Source: Vigna angularis (taxonomy: Eukaryota; Streptophyta; Magnoliopsida; Fabales; Fabaceae). From it: a stretch of DNA of 64,000 bases. The position numbers were made by a program, and so were the translations under genes. The notes beneath the pieces are model-generated. The model was not told the DNA's origin and made no database searches. It saw only the letters and a list, made by a program, of their open reading frames with translations. Numbering within the stretch: position 1 is the first letter of the stretch; every line of letters begins with the position of its first letter. Shown here in pieces: positions 23,674 through 36,400 of this stretch. The stretch spans positions 33,945,029 through 34,009,028 of the forward strand of contig NC_068972.1 in the NCBI RefSeq assembly GCF_016808095.1. The letters run 5' to 3'.

Positions 23674-23921
23674 TGTGACACCCGGGCACTGACGAGGGCG
23701 AGGATGATCGCGGGTGCAAGAGGCACAAACAAAGAGTGGCTCCTGGCAGGCTTCCAGTGGGAGGGACATATGGAAGAATCGAACATGCACCTGAATGAGA
23801 GGGTTCTAGAGACTGTATAGGTATGGGACTGTACAGTTGAAGGATAGCTTAAATGAATTAATTTGGCTACTCATATCACCAAAATGCATTTGCTTTTCGG
23901 TAGCCTAACCCATAATAACTC
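23674..23921 (+). repeat. Second copy of the gypsy leader, truncated
   Basis: Starts TGTGACACCCGGGCACTGAC and is a near copy of 17847-18110, down to GCCTAACCCATAATAACTC, where it breaks off just before the 5S-like motif present in the left copy. The two copies differ by scattered substitutions and a small insertion near 17890-17900. Confidence 0.85.
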
Positions 23922-24234
23922 TACTCACTCTATTGTCTCGTTTTTCAGGTTCTCACAAATTAAAATTTAATTTTAATTAAATTTAACCTAATAAAATATT
24001 ATTTTATTTTATTTTTAATTAAATTTAATTAAAAATATATATAAATTAATTTTTATTATTTTTTATAGGTAATGGATATCCGTGGGTCGGGTAGTATACT
24101 ACCCATACCCAACCCGTTTAAAAGCGGGTATTAAAATACCCGCTACCCGTTACCCGCGAATAGTAAATATCAGCCGTAGATTTTATCCACAAATACTCGT
24201 GTCCGTGGATTTTTTTGTCATCCCTAATCCTATG

Positions 24235-27000
24235 TGAAGGAAACCATGGATTAGTTTCACTGGTGGATTATCAGCGCTCCCACTTTCAACACAAAACCAT
24301 CTATCATGTAAAATCATATTGAAAAAAATATGGTTCAATTAGTATTCTAGAAAATAATACAACTTCTCATTCTTATTTACAACAAAGTCCTACAAATTCA
24401 AATAAGTCTTTAGCATGTTCATGTTACATATCATTTATCAACACTGTTCTACCATTTTTTTTTCTGAATTCTCTTGGTTTTTCAACAAGAAAGTTAACTC
24501 ACAATCAATGTAATCATGTTTCAATATTCTTGAAAGTAATTGACAATATACTTTGCTAGAGCGAAATGCAAGGTACTTGTCTCATATGGAATGAAATTGA
24601 GCAATAAGAGCAAAACATATAAAATGAAAAGATCCACAAATTCAATGTCTTAAGATTTTGATCTAAAGGTAGTGTCATGGTCTCTTATATGTTTTTCACA
24701 ACTCATGGTTCTCCAAACATTTTCTCATGAATTTAGTCCGAAAAGCAAGAAATATACAATCAAATCAATTTCTAAATTAGGTTTCATTATACTCATTGCT
24801 CTCAGTTAAGCAAAGAGTCACGAAATGGTGAAAATATTTTGTATGTGTTTGTTGACATTTTTTTTAAAATTAACGTATTGAAGTAAGAAATGGATTGATT
24901 AATCATTAAGTGTTCTATCTATCACCTAATTTCTTTCAATTACTACAAGATCCAATATAGGTTTCTAATGAGATAATGACATGTTGTAATGGGTGTCATT
25001 AGCGTCGAGGAGGTTGACAATGGGCACGTCATTGGAATTCAAAAAGGGAGGAGTCGACGACAAGGTACGGTGGTCGGAGGTGACCTCGTTAACATTTTCG
25101 CTCTCTTACGTCTTATGATTATCTTCACCATTTTGTCACCAATCTCCCTTCTCCTCTTCCTTCTCTGAATTCACAAAAAACTGTTTTTGCACCATAAAGC
25201 TTAGTTATAGCCGTTTTAGTAATCAAAATGATAAGTAATTAATTAATTATTAATGTTCATCAAAATTCATCCCGTTTTAGTAAAACTAACTAAAATGGTC
25301 TATTTATTATATATTTTTTAAAAAATCAATTAAGATTATTCAAAATCTGAATACTGAATTAAGATTTTAAAACTAATATAAGGACTAACAAGAATTTAAA
25401 CCTAAATTGAAACTAACTATTCACCCTTATTATAATATCATTAGTTTATGCAATTATTTAATCAGAATAAAGATTAATTATAAAAGTTTTGAATGAGAAA
25501 TTAAAATAAAAGCAACATTTTCAATCATTTAACGAATAAAGAGTAAATATATATTTTTTATTTTTTTAATATAGATTGATTAAGGACTCATGGAAGTCAG
25601 ATGAAAAACATAAATAAAAGTAAAATGATAAGAAAGATCATAACTAAATTTAAGAAAATAAAAGGTCTTATAAGAATTTTTGGGTTTTAAGAACAAAATA
25701 ATAAAAATTATTCAAATCACACAAATTTTACAAATAAATTAAAAAATATATAACTAAACTGAAATAATAGAAGAGTTATCGAATATTGATTTTCTATCCC
25801 TTTACATGAGATTTTCTTTTTTTTATAGGACAACAACTTTCAGAAAAATTATTTAATCTGATTATTTTTAAAGAGAACGAAATCCAAATTACTTGATGTG
25901 CACTTCATCCGATAATGTAAAGTAATTAACATTAAATATTATAAAGGAAAAAAAAACTTAAGTTATTCACTATTTTTATTCTTTCTTCTATTATGAAAAG
26001 AAAACAATAAGTCATCACCTCTACATTCATTTATCATTGTTTTTGTCCTAAGAAAAAAAAATTATCTTGCCCCGCTTGATTTGAAATATTAATTTTATAG
26101 CATAATATTTTTTTATCATATAAGTCTTTTTTATAATAATTCATTTTATAGGTACATAAATGAAAAGTTAAATGTTATATGTTATTTTAATTATTAATTT
26201 TTAGTTGTGGCTTATTATCCTGCATTTTCATTTTAGTATTTATGTCTAATAATATTTAATTTCTTTTTTTAGTTCAAAATTAATTTAAGTACATCAAGAA
26301 ATTTTCATTTTAACATTAATATTTTTATGAATCAATTTTAACCTTTGAATTTCAATAAACAAAAGAATATTAGTTTAAAAGAAATTATTGTTAAGCTAAA
26401 GGGTTTTCAGGTATAAAATATTCTCAAGATACCTTTTTATTAGTAACTCAAAGAAATAAGATTCAAACATATAATATTTTTGATTGGTAACTCAAAGAAA
26501 TAAGATATTAATCTAATTCAAACATACAACATTAATGAGACCTGAGTCCATCTACATTAGAGATTAATATTACTCTTTACCCAAAATCTTAGAACCTTAA
26601 GGCAATAGGTTAATGAGTCTTTATATAATGTTCTACTTTCTCATTTCTATCCAATGTGGGACTTAGATTTACACTTATAATTCTAACAATTTCTCTACCT
26701 TATCTTCTAATGAATACTTTGACTTCTCTCGTTTTTCTTTTTTCCTTTTTGTACTTTGACTTTAAAACACTCAAACTCAATTTATTATGCTCAAACTCTT
26801 GAAGCTTATATGAGATCATGGTTTCTCGCACTTCTTCATAAATGAAGTATTGAGTTCTAGCCACCGCTAATTATGCATTATAATAGATAAATTACTTTTT
26901 CAAGATCTTCAAATTACTACTGTGAAAATCAAATAACTCCTAATATAGCTCACAGTATGAATTTTCATTAAAGAACAAAGCACAATGAAATTAAGCTAAT
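24235..27000. other. AT-rich intergenic DNA without supported genes
   Basis: Very AT-rich, with no frame that looks coding on either strand. Scattered pieces (for example CCAATGTGGGACTTAG near 26654) resemble the CCCACATTGG-type ends of short legume retroelements and also occur near 3752 and 60520. Nothing further is supported. Confidence 0.5.
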
Positions 27001-28923
27001 CTCCTCCATCTTTTTTCCATACAATGTCCAACTTGCCAATATCTTTACTTGTAAGACAAGATCGTTTATAAGACTAGACCGTCTAACGTCTCAATATGTT
27101 TTGAAGTTTAATAAACAACAATAAACAAAATGAACATATGACAAAGTATTATATTTGGAAAAGTAATATAGTTGGAAGATAAGTGTTTTGTGAAAAACCT
27201 TTATGAAATCTAAATGTTTTATGAAAAGCCTTAGTAAACACACTAATATTTTAGTAAACACATTAATATCTTAGTAGTACACTACTAAACGATTTCCTCA
27301 CAAAATGTGTCAATGTGCTATATGAGAGTCTTTCTAAACGCGATCTTGTTATACTTTGCTGAACAAGCTAGACGAACTCTCACAATAATGAGCAAAATAA
27401 TGTTTTTGATAAACACGCTAAAAGATATAAACATTGCTCCAAAAGCATGCATTGAAAGACATCTTGCTAAACGCATTCTTAAACCAAATGAAGATCATTA
27501 AACAAAGCGTTGTTAGGAAACTCCTTATAGGCCAAACAATACCTTGTACCAAACGACGTTTTCGTCCAATGATGAAACCTTTATGAACTGATTGGAATCT
27601 CTACAGAAATGGTTAAATGACCAAATCTTGCTTGAGCAATAGAAAATTTGAAAAGCTTATAGTTCTTCTGAGCACACATTAAAATGAATATGCATTAAAG
27701 AACATTAAATGCTCAACGTTTCAAAACAACAAAAGTGATTAGAAAAAGAACATATATGTCTGCATGTATATCTACTCTACTCTTTGGAAATTACTTATGT
27801 CAAGTATCCACCTGCTCTATCATATACAAGTCAGAAGTGGACGTTAGAGACAAGTAAGACATTTATGGAATGTTCTCTTTATCAAAAGTTGCGCCAAAGA
27901 GTTTGTACAACCTACTTTTCATAAAGTACTGAAAAAACATGTCTACTCTCACAAGTTGACTTTAACCTACCATCGTTACCTACAAAAAGTTTAAGAAGAT
28001 CCGAAGATCAAAACAAGTACTATCTAACAGATATTTTCTTGAAACCTATAAATTGAAGATCTTTGAAGAGAAGATCAAGAGAATAAGCACACCAATACGA
28101 AAGAAATCATCTGAAAAGAAAAACAAGGTAAAAAAAAGAAAATACTCTCAAGCTTCATAGAATTATAAGCTTACATTTGTAAAAAGAGAGAAAACTCTAA
28201 AAGTAAGTTAAATTGAATTGTATTGTAAACACATCTTCTCTATGAGAGTAATCTTCTAAGGACTTGTAAGCGGATCTGATTGATTGCACATTCTGAAGAG
28301 AATACAAATACTTAATAACTAACTCGGTGGGGTTAAATGGTAACTAAACGGGTTTGTCTAGCAGAAATCAAGAGTGAGTGAAACTCAACTAGACAACATA
28401 TCAGGAAGATATTGTGATTGTCTAGGGATACCAGAAATGGTGAAGAATACTCCACAACCAAGAGTGAGTGATACTCAAGTCTAGTAGAGTAATGAGGTTA
28501 CTAGGATTGACTAGGTGATACTAGGAGTGATGCAAATACTTAGTTGTAATCTGTTTGAAGATTATAGTGGAATCCTCTAAGAGATCTTAGAGGAGAACTA
28601 GACGTGGCTTGGTGGAGTGAAACAGTATGAAATAATTGTGTGTTTAATACTTCAGTCTTGCAAAACGTTTTTCTTATAAACTTTGCAATTACTTATTAAC
28701 TTAATCGTTTCATACAAGCTCTTGCAACCAAACATTATCCTTATTAAGAGTTATCTTTCTCAAAATACAGTAGTAGATTTAACTAAACGATTGAAAAACA
28801 TTTATTTCTAAACTTGCACATTAAACAAAACTTTATAATTCTAAGTGTTTGACAACTTATATAAAGTGTTTAATCTTTAACAAGGTTATTAAACTACCTT
28901 TGACAAAAGGTTTTCCTACAACA
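27001..28923 (+). mobile_element. Probable copia (SIRE-like) LTR remnant
   Basis: The stretch 28200-28650 reads like the R/U5 part of long plant copia LTRs: repeated AAGAGTGAGTGA...ACTCAA phrases, then GAGGAGAACTAGACGTGGCTTGGTGGAGTG, which resembles the GGACGTAG...AACCAGT block of SIRE-type LTRs known from memory (shown here in pieces: GAGGAGAACTAGACGTGG, CTTGGTGGAGTG). The right end may be GGTTTTCCTACA near 28919. No left boundary, target duplication or internal domain was found, so it may be a solo or truncated LTR. No coding region is supported within it. Confidence 0.4.
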
Positions 28924-29095
28924 CACTAGTACAAAAATATCGTATAACGTCGTTGTTTTTTGGCCTTTCACATCGAATTCGAGGTCGACATCATATCGGG
29001 AGACATTAAATTGATGTCGAATTTAAAAAATTCGACGTTAATCAAATTGACATTGAATTTTGTTAATATTCGATGCTAAGCAATTTTTTTGTTTT
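28924..29095 (+). mobile_element. CACTA-type transposon end fragment
   Basis: Starts CACTAGTACAAAAATATCG, a typical CACTA terminus, followed by alternating direct and inverted ATTCGACGT/ATGTCGAATTT phrases as expected for subterminal repeats. The matching right end was not found in the window, so it is a fragment, possibly cut off by the LTR that follows. Confidence 0.5.
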
Positions 29096-29099
29096 TTTT

Positions 29100-31553
29100 A
29101 ATTAATTCTAATCCTTTTTTACAACTCTACAAGATTTGAAAAGCAGAAAAACAACAAATTTCAGTTTTTGGTATTTTACAGAATAATGAGAAAGTTAAAA
29201 TTGTACAAATAAGCAATCTAGATCGAACGGTTTACAAAAGGCCTATATCGAACGGTCTTACAAAAGAAAAAGGTAAAAGATGATCGAACGATCATCGTAC
29301 AAATAAACTAACTACTGACCGAACGGTTCTACTGTTCGGTCTTAACTTCTACCTCGACCAAACTTTCTTCTTCCAGCGCTTCTTCCAGCATCTCTTCTCC
29401 TTCTGCTCACATCCACACGGATGATCATTACAACAGGACAAACGACCGAACGTACAAAACGGACAAGACAGGAAAATAGGGTAAGCTTATGTAATTTAAT
29501 TCATGTATCAACATATATTTCACACAATCAACTAAACAAGATAAATCATTAACTCCTTCATGCAAAGCCTAATACTATACTCTGATTGTTCGGACTGTAT
29601 GAATTCTGTGTAGCTACGACGTTCGTGCACCCGGGTGATGTAGTAACTGGGATACCCTCAACAACTGCCACCCGAGGTTAGTCCTATCTGTCCAAATTAA
29701 CCATAAGGACTAGGACCTCCTGTCACACATGACTTACCCTTCTCTACGTGAGAACGAGTAATCACGGAATATGAGGATGATCTGCTAGCTTAGCGTGCCC
29801 ACATTCATACTTTACCAATTCCAATATCCATTCATGAGATATTCCTCCCCGGAATACTCTTTCATAATCAAAGTCATTTCATCCATATCATATTCCATCA
29901 TCTTTCATCATTAAAACTTCAACTTAACCAATTTGAATAAAGATCCCGTAGGATACCAAATACCAAACGTTAGTTTTTAATCCAGAACAAGACCGAACAC
30001 TTGGAGTGAGACCGAGATGTCTCCAACTCAAACATAATCAAATTGATAAGTTACTCACTAGTTGTGAAAAGGACCGAATATAATAATACTTCTCAGAGAC
30101 TAATATAATCGAATGTTGTTTACCAAGTGAGCCAATTTAATGAACTGACTCTTGAGAGTTCAAACCGAACACTGTAAAGCCTAGGCTGAGTACTAAGACT
30201 CTAGGCTGAAACCAATTAAGACAGATACTGTAGGACATCAAATAATAGCACTTGACGGAATCATATGAAGAAACCGAACGCCAATAAATACTTAGCTTCT
30301 TAATGAGTTAAACATCAAGGAAACCGAATGCCAGTCGAAGACCGGGCACTGTAGAGAGCAAACACTATTGAGTTTGGACGAACGTTCTTATTATAAAGAT
30401 AGATTACGGAAATGAGAACTAGCGCTAGGTGTAAGACCGAGCACTTACTTAGTACGAGTGCTTGGTGTAAGACCGAGCACTACTTAGTACGAGCGCTTGG
30501 TGTAAGACCGAGCACTACTAATCTTATAGAAGAAAGGCTTGATAAATATAATAAGATACCATTTAAATAGTGTTTACGAACGAACGAAATATACAAATAC
30601 AATAGATATACTTAAGTTTATCGTCAAACACCAAGGAACGAATATCCTTGGTTGAACGCTTATATACAGATATTACTGAACAAAGACGCTCGGTCCTCAA
30701 TTGGAATTCTTTCCAAATGAAAGAATCCAGTTCCAACCGAGTCTACAGGAAAACCCAACTGTCAAAGATCTTCAGTGACGAACATCAATTTTCACATAAA
30801 ACTCTAGACTTAGAATTCATAATCTTATCAATACATTTCTCAACATCTATCTTCATACATCCATATCATAGTAAATATTCATACTTCATACAGTCAAAAC
30901 ATATCAACACTCATACTTCATATTCATTCAGAAATCAACGAACGTACATTCATTCAAAACAAGAATCTTAATCAAATTATATAAGCTTCCCTTACCTCTA
31001 AGCATGACCGAACGTTTACAGAGGCAGAATACAGGTTCACCACTATGGTTTCTTCTACCCTTAAAGCTCACCGATTTCAAAACTATACCAGAGTAAAGGA
31101 CCAACACACTATCAGAATTAAATATGGAAAGGTGATCAATTCAAGCAGCCAAAACTAGGCTTGCATGCACAAAAAAACCACTCGACTGAGAGAGATGAAC
31201 TTACCAGTCCAGAATCTGAAACTGATCGGTTCAAACGGACGCCCTCGACGCCGGGAAAGTAGAAATGGTGCCTGAGTGGTGATCGGAGGAAGGAAAAATG
31301 AGGATTTCTTAGAGAGAAGTAAGAGCTTTTTAGAGAGAAGGAGGAGAAAATGGTTTCGGAAATTTGGAGAAGAAGGTAAGCATGAAGAAGTGGCGTGAAT
31401 TTTTGAAAACCTAGAATTTTACTCCTACCGTCATTAGCGAACGCCCACTCCGCTGCTCACACCTGTCTTCTACTTTCTGTTTTTCAGTTCTCCTTCCTCG
31501 ACACTTGTCTTCCACTCAGCTGGGTTTTGGATGGATTTTTAATGGGTCTGACA
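29100..31553 (-). mobile_element. GTTCGGT-type gypsy LTR, inverse of the one at 5570
   Basis: On the minus strand it starts TGTCAGACCCATT (31553) and parallels the LTR at 5570-8055 through most of its length: the shared 37-bp repeat, the GGTGATGTAGTAACTGGGAT block (29635), and ACCGAACGG motifs throughout. The end corresponding to GATGTTACA is not recognisable near 29100, so that terminus is lost or diverged and no target duplication could be confirmed. No coding sequence. Together with 5570-8055 it forms a long, diverged inverted repeat about 21 kb apart. Confidence 0.75.
30427..30522 (-). repeat. Tandem repeat, about 37 bp x 3, inside the inverted LTR
   Basis: Units of GTGTAAGACCGAGCACTACTT followed by AGTACGAGCGCTTG in pieces GTGTAAGACCGAGCAC and TTAGTACGAGCGCTTG. 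It is the reverse complement of the array at 6592-6690. Confidence 0.8.
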
Positions 31554-31558
31554 AAGAG

Positions 31559-33451
31559 TATTTTGTTTTAGTTTTAAAATTATTATATTTGTATACTATG
31601 TATGAGCTTTCTTTATTATTATGCAAATATCATTAACTATGTAATAGATATAGAAAACTCTGGCAGTTTTTTTAAGGATGAAATATCATATTCTATAAAA
31701 ATCGATATTAAAATTTTACACGATATTGTCTAAATTTTCTCAATAAATAAACATGATTTAGACAGTAATCTAAATTTAACTACAATAAATTAGAGTGTTA
31801 CTCCCTCCATTACCACGTATTGTTTTCTACAGCTCTTCATTCCATTTTTGTCCTTCAATAATATTTAATTTTTATTTATTTTTTATCCAACAACCAACCA
31901 CTTTCATTAATAGTTTTCATCGAATATCCTTGTATCATTAACCATGGTAAAATAATAATATGTCCATTTTGATTCTCATACAAAACAAATTAGATTTCAT
32001 CCTCTAAAATTTTAATTTCTTGATTTTAGTTTGTTTAATTGTATTCTTTGTGTATTCAATCAATTTTATTTTGTGTAAATATTGGGACATGATATTTTGT
32101 GTGTTGATATTCATACGTGATTGTGGTTAAAAATGGCACCACGAGTTTTATAATAAAAATTCAAATGATAAAGTTTTCGAAGATATAAATGTGAGATTCA
32201 TAAAGGAAATACTGAGAAGGTTGAGCACCTTTGAACTAAGTCTCAACTTCATAAGTTTTATTTGACTAAATTGAAGCATAATCTATTAATTTAAGGTTTG
32301 ATTAAAAATATTTAATTAATTAAAATGTGAAGAAATGTAAACGTAAACATAATTAACAAAGAAAAATGACATGTTTTTCAAAATTGCCTTTAATCTCATT
32401 TCGAATGAAGAAAGGTTGCAGAGTTAGAAATAAGAATGAATTAGAAAAAGCTAATGGGAAATTAGAATTAAACGCAAATAATAAAAATTTTTGGTTTGTG
32501 CAATCTGAAACGGTGTGACAGAGTATGAGCTTATCCGGTGAAGGAGGGGAGCCTTGAGTTGGGAGGAAGTGGTGATCGAAATCTGGTAAGAGGCTGTAAT
32601 CAATCAAACCAAACCATGTCGTGGTTTGCAAGGACAATCGCAAACTCACTCAGACTCGACGACGATGACAATGGCGGTAACCTAAAATTCCTTCCGCAGA
32701 AATCCTAATCAGAACCTATTCAACCCGATTCCGCGGTTACAACGGATGTCGGATATTCGTTTGTCCTTAAACGAAAGCCCACGTCCGTCGGATGTCCGTT
32801 GAAGGCAACCACCGAACTATGCACCACCAACGCACCAATGGAGAGAAGAAAGAAAGGAGAAACCAAAACGGAGAATGTTGTATCAACGGAAGTGAAAACT
32901 AAGAAGAAGAGAGGAAGTAACAGTGGGGAAAGGGGGTAGGGCTTGCTATGAGTTGGGAATAGGTTTTAAAAAATAAAAAATAAAATTAATAAAAGTAAAA
33001 GTAAAAAGATAAATTTGGAATTTAAAAAATATTGAAAAGATGTAAAAAGAAGATGGGATGGTGAAGAAGATGGGAGGTGAAGGGATCATCATTCAACAAA
33101 TTGTTATGTCCTATGCATGATTACAATTAATATCTCATTTTCCATATTATTTTAAATGGTTAAATTTTATCAATAATTTAAATGTCGAGACAATTACAAA
33201 TATTACTTCATTACCTTAATAAACTATATCATACTAAAAAAATCTTCCCTGATAGTTTTTAGAGACCATACGTACTCGTGCATCACACGATCCTCCTTTT
33301 AGTTTATTTATTAATTCATTAATTAATTTCACTCAGAATTCCTAAGACTTGTGAAAAAAAAAACAGAGACACTCAATCAAAACAGGGTAATAAAGGACAC
33401 AGCCTCCACTGACTAGTTTTGTGTTCATCACAGCTTCAACATCGATAATCC
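31559..33451. other. Intergenic DNA upstream of the isopropylmalate dehydratase gene
   Basis: AT-rich except for 32500-32950, which holds an orphan exon-like stretch (32616-32676) and GA-rich sequence. The promoter and 5' untranslated region of the plus-strand gene starting at 33452 should lie at the right end. I see no defensible named promoter element. Confidence 0.4.
32616..32676 (+). pseudogene. Orphan first exon resembling BSD-domain protein genes
   Basis: ATG at 32616 opens MSWFARTIANSLRLDDDD and the exon-like piece stops at a GT (GGCG/GTAACC). From memory, plant BSD-domain proteins begin with a very similar MSWLARSIANSL followed by an acidic run. No continuing exon with the acidic stretch or BSD domain is visible in the next 800 bases, and the IPMI gene follows. 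It is therefore probably a gene relic or captured piece. Identification rests on one short motif. Confidence 0.45.
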
Positions 33452-36400
33452 ATGGCTTCTTCTCTTCTCTCTCCATCATTCACTTCCTTTCTCCGCACAA
33501 AGGTTCGTTCTATGATTCCCTTCTATGCTCCCAATCCCCAAGCATAGTCGTCATTCACTTTCTTCTCTTTCTCATGCTTCAAAAAACTTCATTTTTCTCC
33601 ACCCCTGTTTCTCCAATGGGTTAGCTTTGCCCCATACTAACCCCTTTTTTCTTCTTTTGTTTGTCTCTCTGAAGGATCTCTCTCTCTACGCATTCTCCTC
33701 TCAGAGATGCTTCAAAGCGGTTCCAAAGAGAATCCGTTGTTCTGTGGCGGCGCCTCAGCGCCAGCCTTCTACCACTGGATCAGTTGAGTTTTTCGGGCTC
33801 CCTTTTGGATTTCTGGAGTTGATTTTGAGTTTTTGTGTGTGAATTTTGCTTATTTTTATGTGTTTCAGGTGAGAACCGCAATGACCATGACTGAGAAGAT
33901 ATTGGCCAGAGCTTCTGAGAAGGCCGAGTTGAGCCCTGGGGACAATGTTTGGGTCAATGTTGATATTTTGATGACACATGATGTTTGCGGGCCCGGTTCT
34001 ATTGGGATTTTCAAGAAGGAGTTTGGTGAGGATGCTAAGGTGAGTTAGTTAATTGGCTTAGCTGGTATTACTCAAGACTATCTTTTATGGGAGTTTTGAT
34101 TTTTCTGATGGTTCTTCATTGATTGTGCTGTTGGATTGGAAGTCTATTGGAACTTTGAGGACGGTTCGAGAAAAGATGAATTGTGAGGGTTGTTGAAGAA
34201 AGTAGGATTGGGGTCATGTGGTGAAATTGATTTTGAAGGACAATCTACGGGATAGGTTCTGTTTGTTGAATGTAGCTTTGTGCTTTCTGGGTGGGAACTT
34301 TGTCGGTTTAGAAGTCATGTGAGAGGTTCTAGCATTGAGTGCTGAAAAGGGATGTAAAATGATTATTACTTTTGTAAGTGGGAACTTCAAAATACATTAC
34401 TGGTTTGATTGTGCACTTTTTCATGTCCATTACACGGTTGATTCTTTTACCTTGAAAGTTGCCTTTGCTGGAAATTTTCTTGCGTGTTCTTATACTTATG
34501 TGGCTCTTAGAGTGATTCTAATTTTTCTAGGACTGGTTGGCAGTTAATCTCGTTACATGCTGAGACCTAACTTATATGATTTCCTGATTGTGTTTTCACG
34601 CCTGTGATTTCCTGATTGTGTTTTTTTATTTCTGTGTTTTCCTGATTGTGTTATTCATTTGAAGGTTTGGGACCGTGAAAAGCTTGTAATAATACCTGAC
34701 CACTATATATTTACAAGTGATGAACGTGCCAATCGCAATGTGGACATATTAAGAGATTTCTGCCAGGAGCAAAATATAAAATATTTTTATGATATTAAGG
34801 ATCTTAGTAATTTTAAGGTATGCATTTTTTTTATATTTAAATCTTTATTTGTCTGACTCAATTCTTTAAATGCTTTGTAATGCACAATTTCCAAGAACAT
34901 TGACTCTGAGATTATAAAACTGCAGGCAAATCCAGACTATAAGGGTGTTTGCCATGTTGCTCTTGCACAGGAAGGTCATTGTCGGCCAGGAGAGGTTTGT
35001 TTAGTATAACAAGATAATTTTACTGTGGTGATGTATTGTTCATTTGTTTAGCATAACTTTGGTTCCTGCTTTTTTAATTTCACGGTTACCTGCAGGTTCT
35101 CTTAGGTACTGATTCTCACACATGTACTGCTGGAGCATTTGGTCAATTTGCTACAGGGATTGGAAATACTGATGCCGGTTTTGTGCTGGGAACTGGGAAA
35201 CTTCTGCTCAAGGTAGCTTCTGCTCAAGACTCACATCTCTTGGTTTTTAATAGAAGATATTCTGTAGAACCATTATATATTTTTTTACCTTTATCATCAA
35301 CTCCAGCACAAGGTTTTATCTTTGCTAGTTCTAGAATGAAAAGTTTAATGTGTTTTATTTTCTCTTTTTATGTCATTTTTCTCTTATTACTGATTAGAAT
35401 TTGCAACCAACTTTGTTGTGTCTCTTTCTTTTAACTATTTATAATTTATAATATTCAAATATTTGAAAGAACATATTGTTTGGCTGCTCTGTATTTCCAA
35501 GACTTATCTTCCCATTTTGAGTGCAAAAAAATTTGAATATACTATGAGAGCAAAACATAAAAAACAGAATAAAGATTTCTTTGAATATTTTGGGACAAGA
35601 ATAAAGATGGAATAGTACCTTTTTGTTTAATTTGTTAATAGTAGAGATAGGGTGTGTTTGGAAAAACTGGCTGATAAGCTCATAACTTAAGAGTTCTGAC
35701 CAGATGAGCTATTTTATTGGATTAGAAGTGTTTGTTACAACTAGCTGATTGGTAAATGTAAAAATGTCATAAAAGGACATAACTACATAAGTTTTATCAT
35801 ATAAATCAAATTTGTGTTTTCTAGACAAAAATGTATTATGTAATTACAATTATTGATTTTTTTAAAAACAATCAAATTCTTTTTTAAACTCTTTTGTGCT
35901 TATATTTAAGTTTTAAAAGTTATATATGCTTTTTTTATATGGATATATTATTTTATTTAAACTAGTTGATCTAATGAGTATTAATCAAATTCAATTTTTA
36001 TTTACTTTCAGAAATTTAAATTTTTTATTTCTCATTTTAAACTATTTTTGCATTGAGTTTCTTTGATATAATTTTCATTGTGTGTGAGTTTTTACCTAGC
36101 TTCATGTAATGAAGCATTATTTACTTCAATTTATAATGAAAATAGATAATAATGGATAAAGAATTAAGGACAATGAAGAAATGTATTAAAATCTAAGGGA
36201 TAGTAAAGAAAGAAAATTAAATAAGCTATATGTTACAAGCTAGAAGTTAGAGGAAATAGTTTGTATGTAGCTTATCAGTTAAAAACTCTTAAAATACTTT
36301 GAAGTAACTTGCCAAACACTTTTGTGTTGGTCAAACTAGCTTATAAGCTTGTTAACTTATTTGTTTTACTTGATGCACTCATTTTTTAATCCATAATATA

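Larger units (their letters stand above)
17847..23921 (+). mobile_element. Decayed Tekay-type gypsy retrotransposon, permuted ends
   Basis: The order is: leader part (17847-18310), gag (18311-19290), pol with a terminal chromodomain (19291-22620), polypurine tract (about 22637-22664), LTR (22665-23602), primer-binding site (23605-23617), and a second copy of the leader part (23674-23921). There is no LTR or primer-binding site on the left. A normal element would read LTR-PBS-leader-gag-pol-PPT-LTR. The arrangement is what one would get from a tandem element cut in both leaders, or from a one-LTR circle opened within its leader. Both outer junctions lie inside the interrupted solo LTR and CACTA-like context. 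All coding parts are broken. Confidence 0.8.
12776..23957 (-). mobile_element. Solo gypsy LTR inside the MITE, itself interrupted
   Basis: The piece begins TGTAACATCCC at 12776 and ends GGTTCTCACA at 23957. A perfect 5-bp duplication, AATTA, lies at 12771-12775 and 23958-23962. Read on the minus strand it starts TGTGAGAACC and ends GGGATGTTACA, the same ends as the other LTRs here. LTR sequence occupies 12776-15209 and about 23922-23957, so the uninterrupted LTR was about 2.47 kb, close to the 2486 bp of the solo LTR at 5570. Shared content includes the ACTAGGACCTCCTG block near 13302. Around 13770-14160 it carries repeated TCGCATAGTGA / TCGCTATGCGAG-like phrases. A CACTA-like piece and a gypsy element sit between the two LTR parts. 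Confidence 0.7.
12555..24226. mobile_element. hAT-type MITE, split by nested insertions
   Basis: The left end TAGGGATGGCAA (12555) and the inverted right end TAGGGATGACAA (ending 24226) form terminal inverted repeats of the common plant hAT/MITE type. The subterminal parts are also inverted copies: GGGTCGGG and ACCCGTTACCCG motifs inside both ends. The flanks are GTCCTGTG (12547-12554) and ATCCTATG (24227-24234), an 8-bp duplication with two transitions. Without the inserted block (12776-23957 plus one target duplication) the element is about 485 bp, AT-rich in the middle, with no transposase: a non-autonomous MITE. The inserted block is described separately. Confidence 0.75.

Noticed and set aside
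27307..27501. 64-codon open frame in the probable copia LTR
   Set aside because: No domain; the surrounding sequence is LTR-like and full of AAACG phrases.
33525..33842. Open frame reading through exon 2 of the IPMI gene
   Set aside because: It includes intron 1 and intron 2 sequence; the spliced model matches the family and keeps frame throughout.
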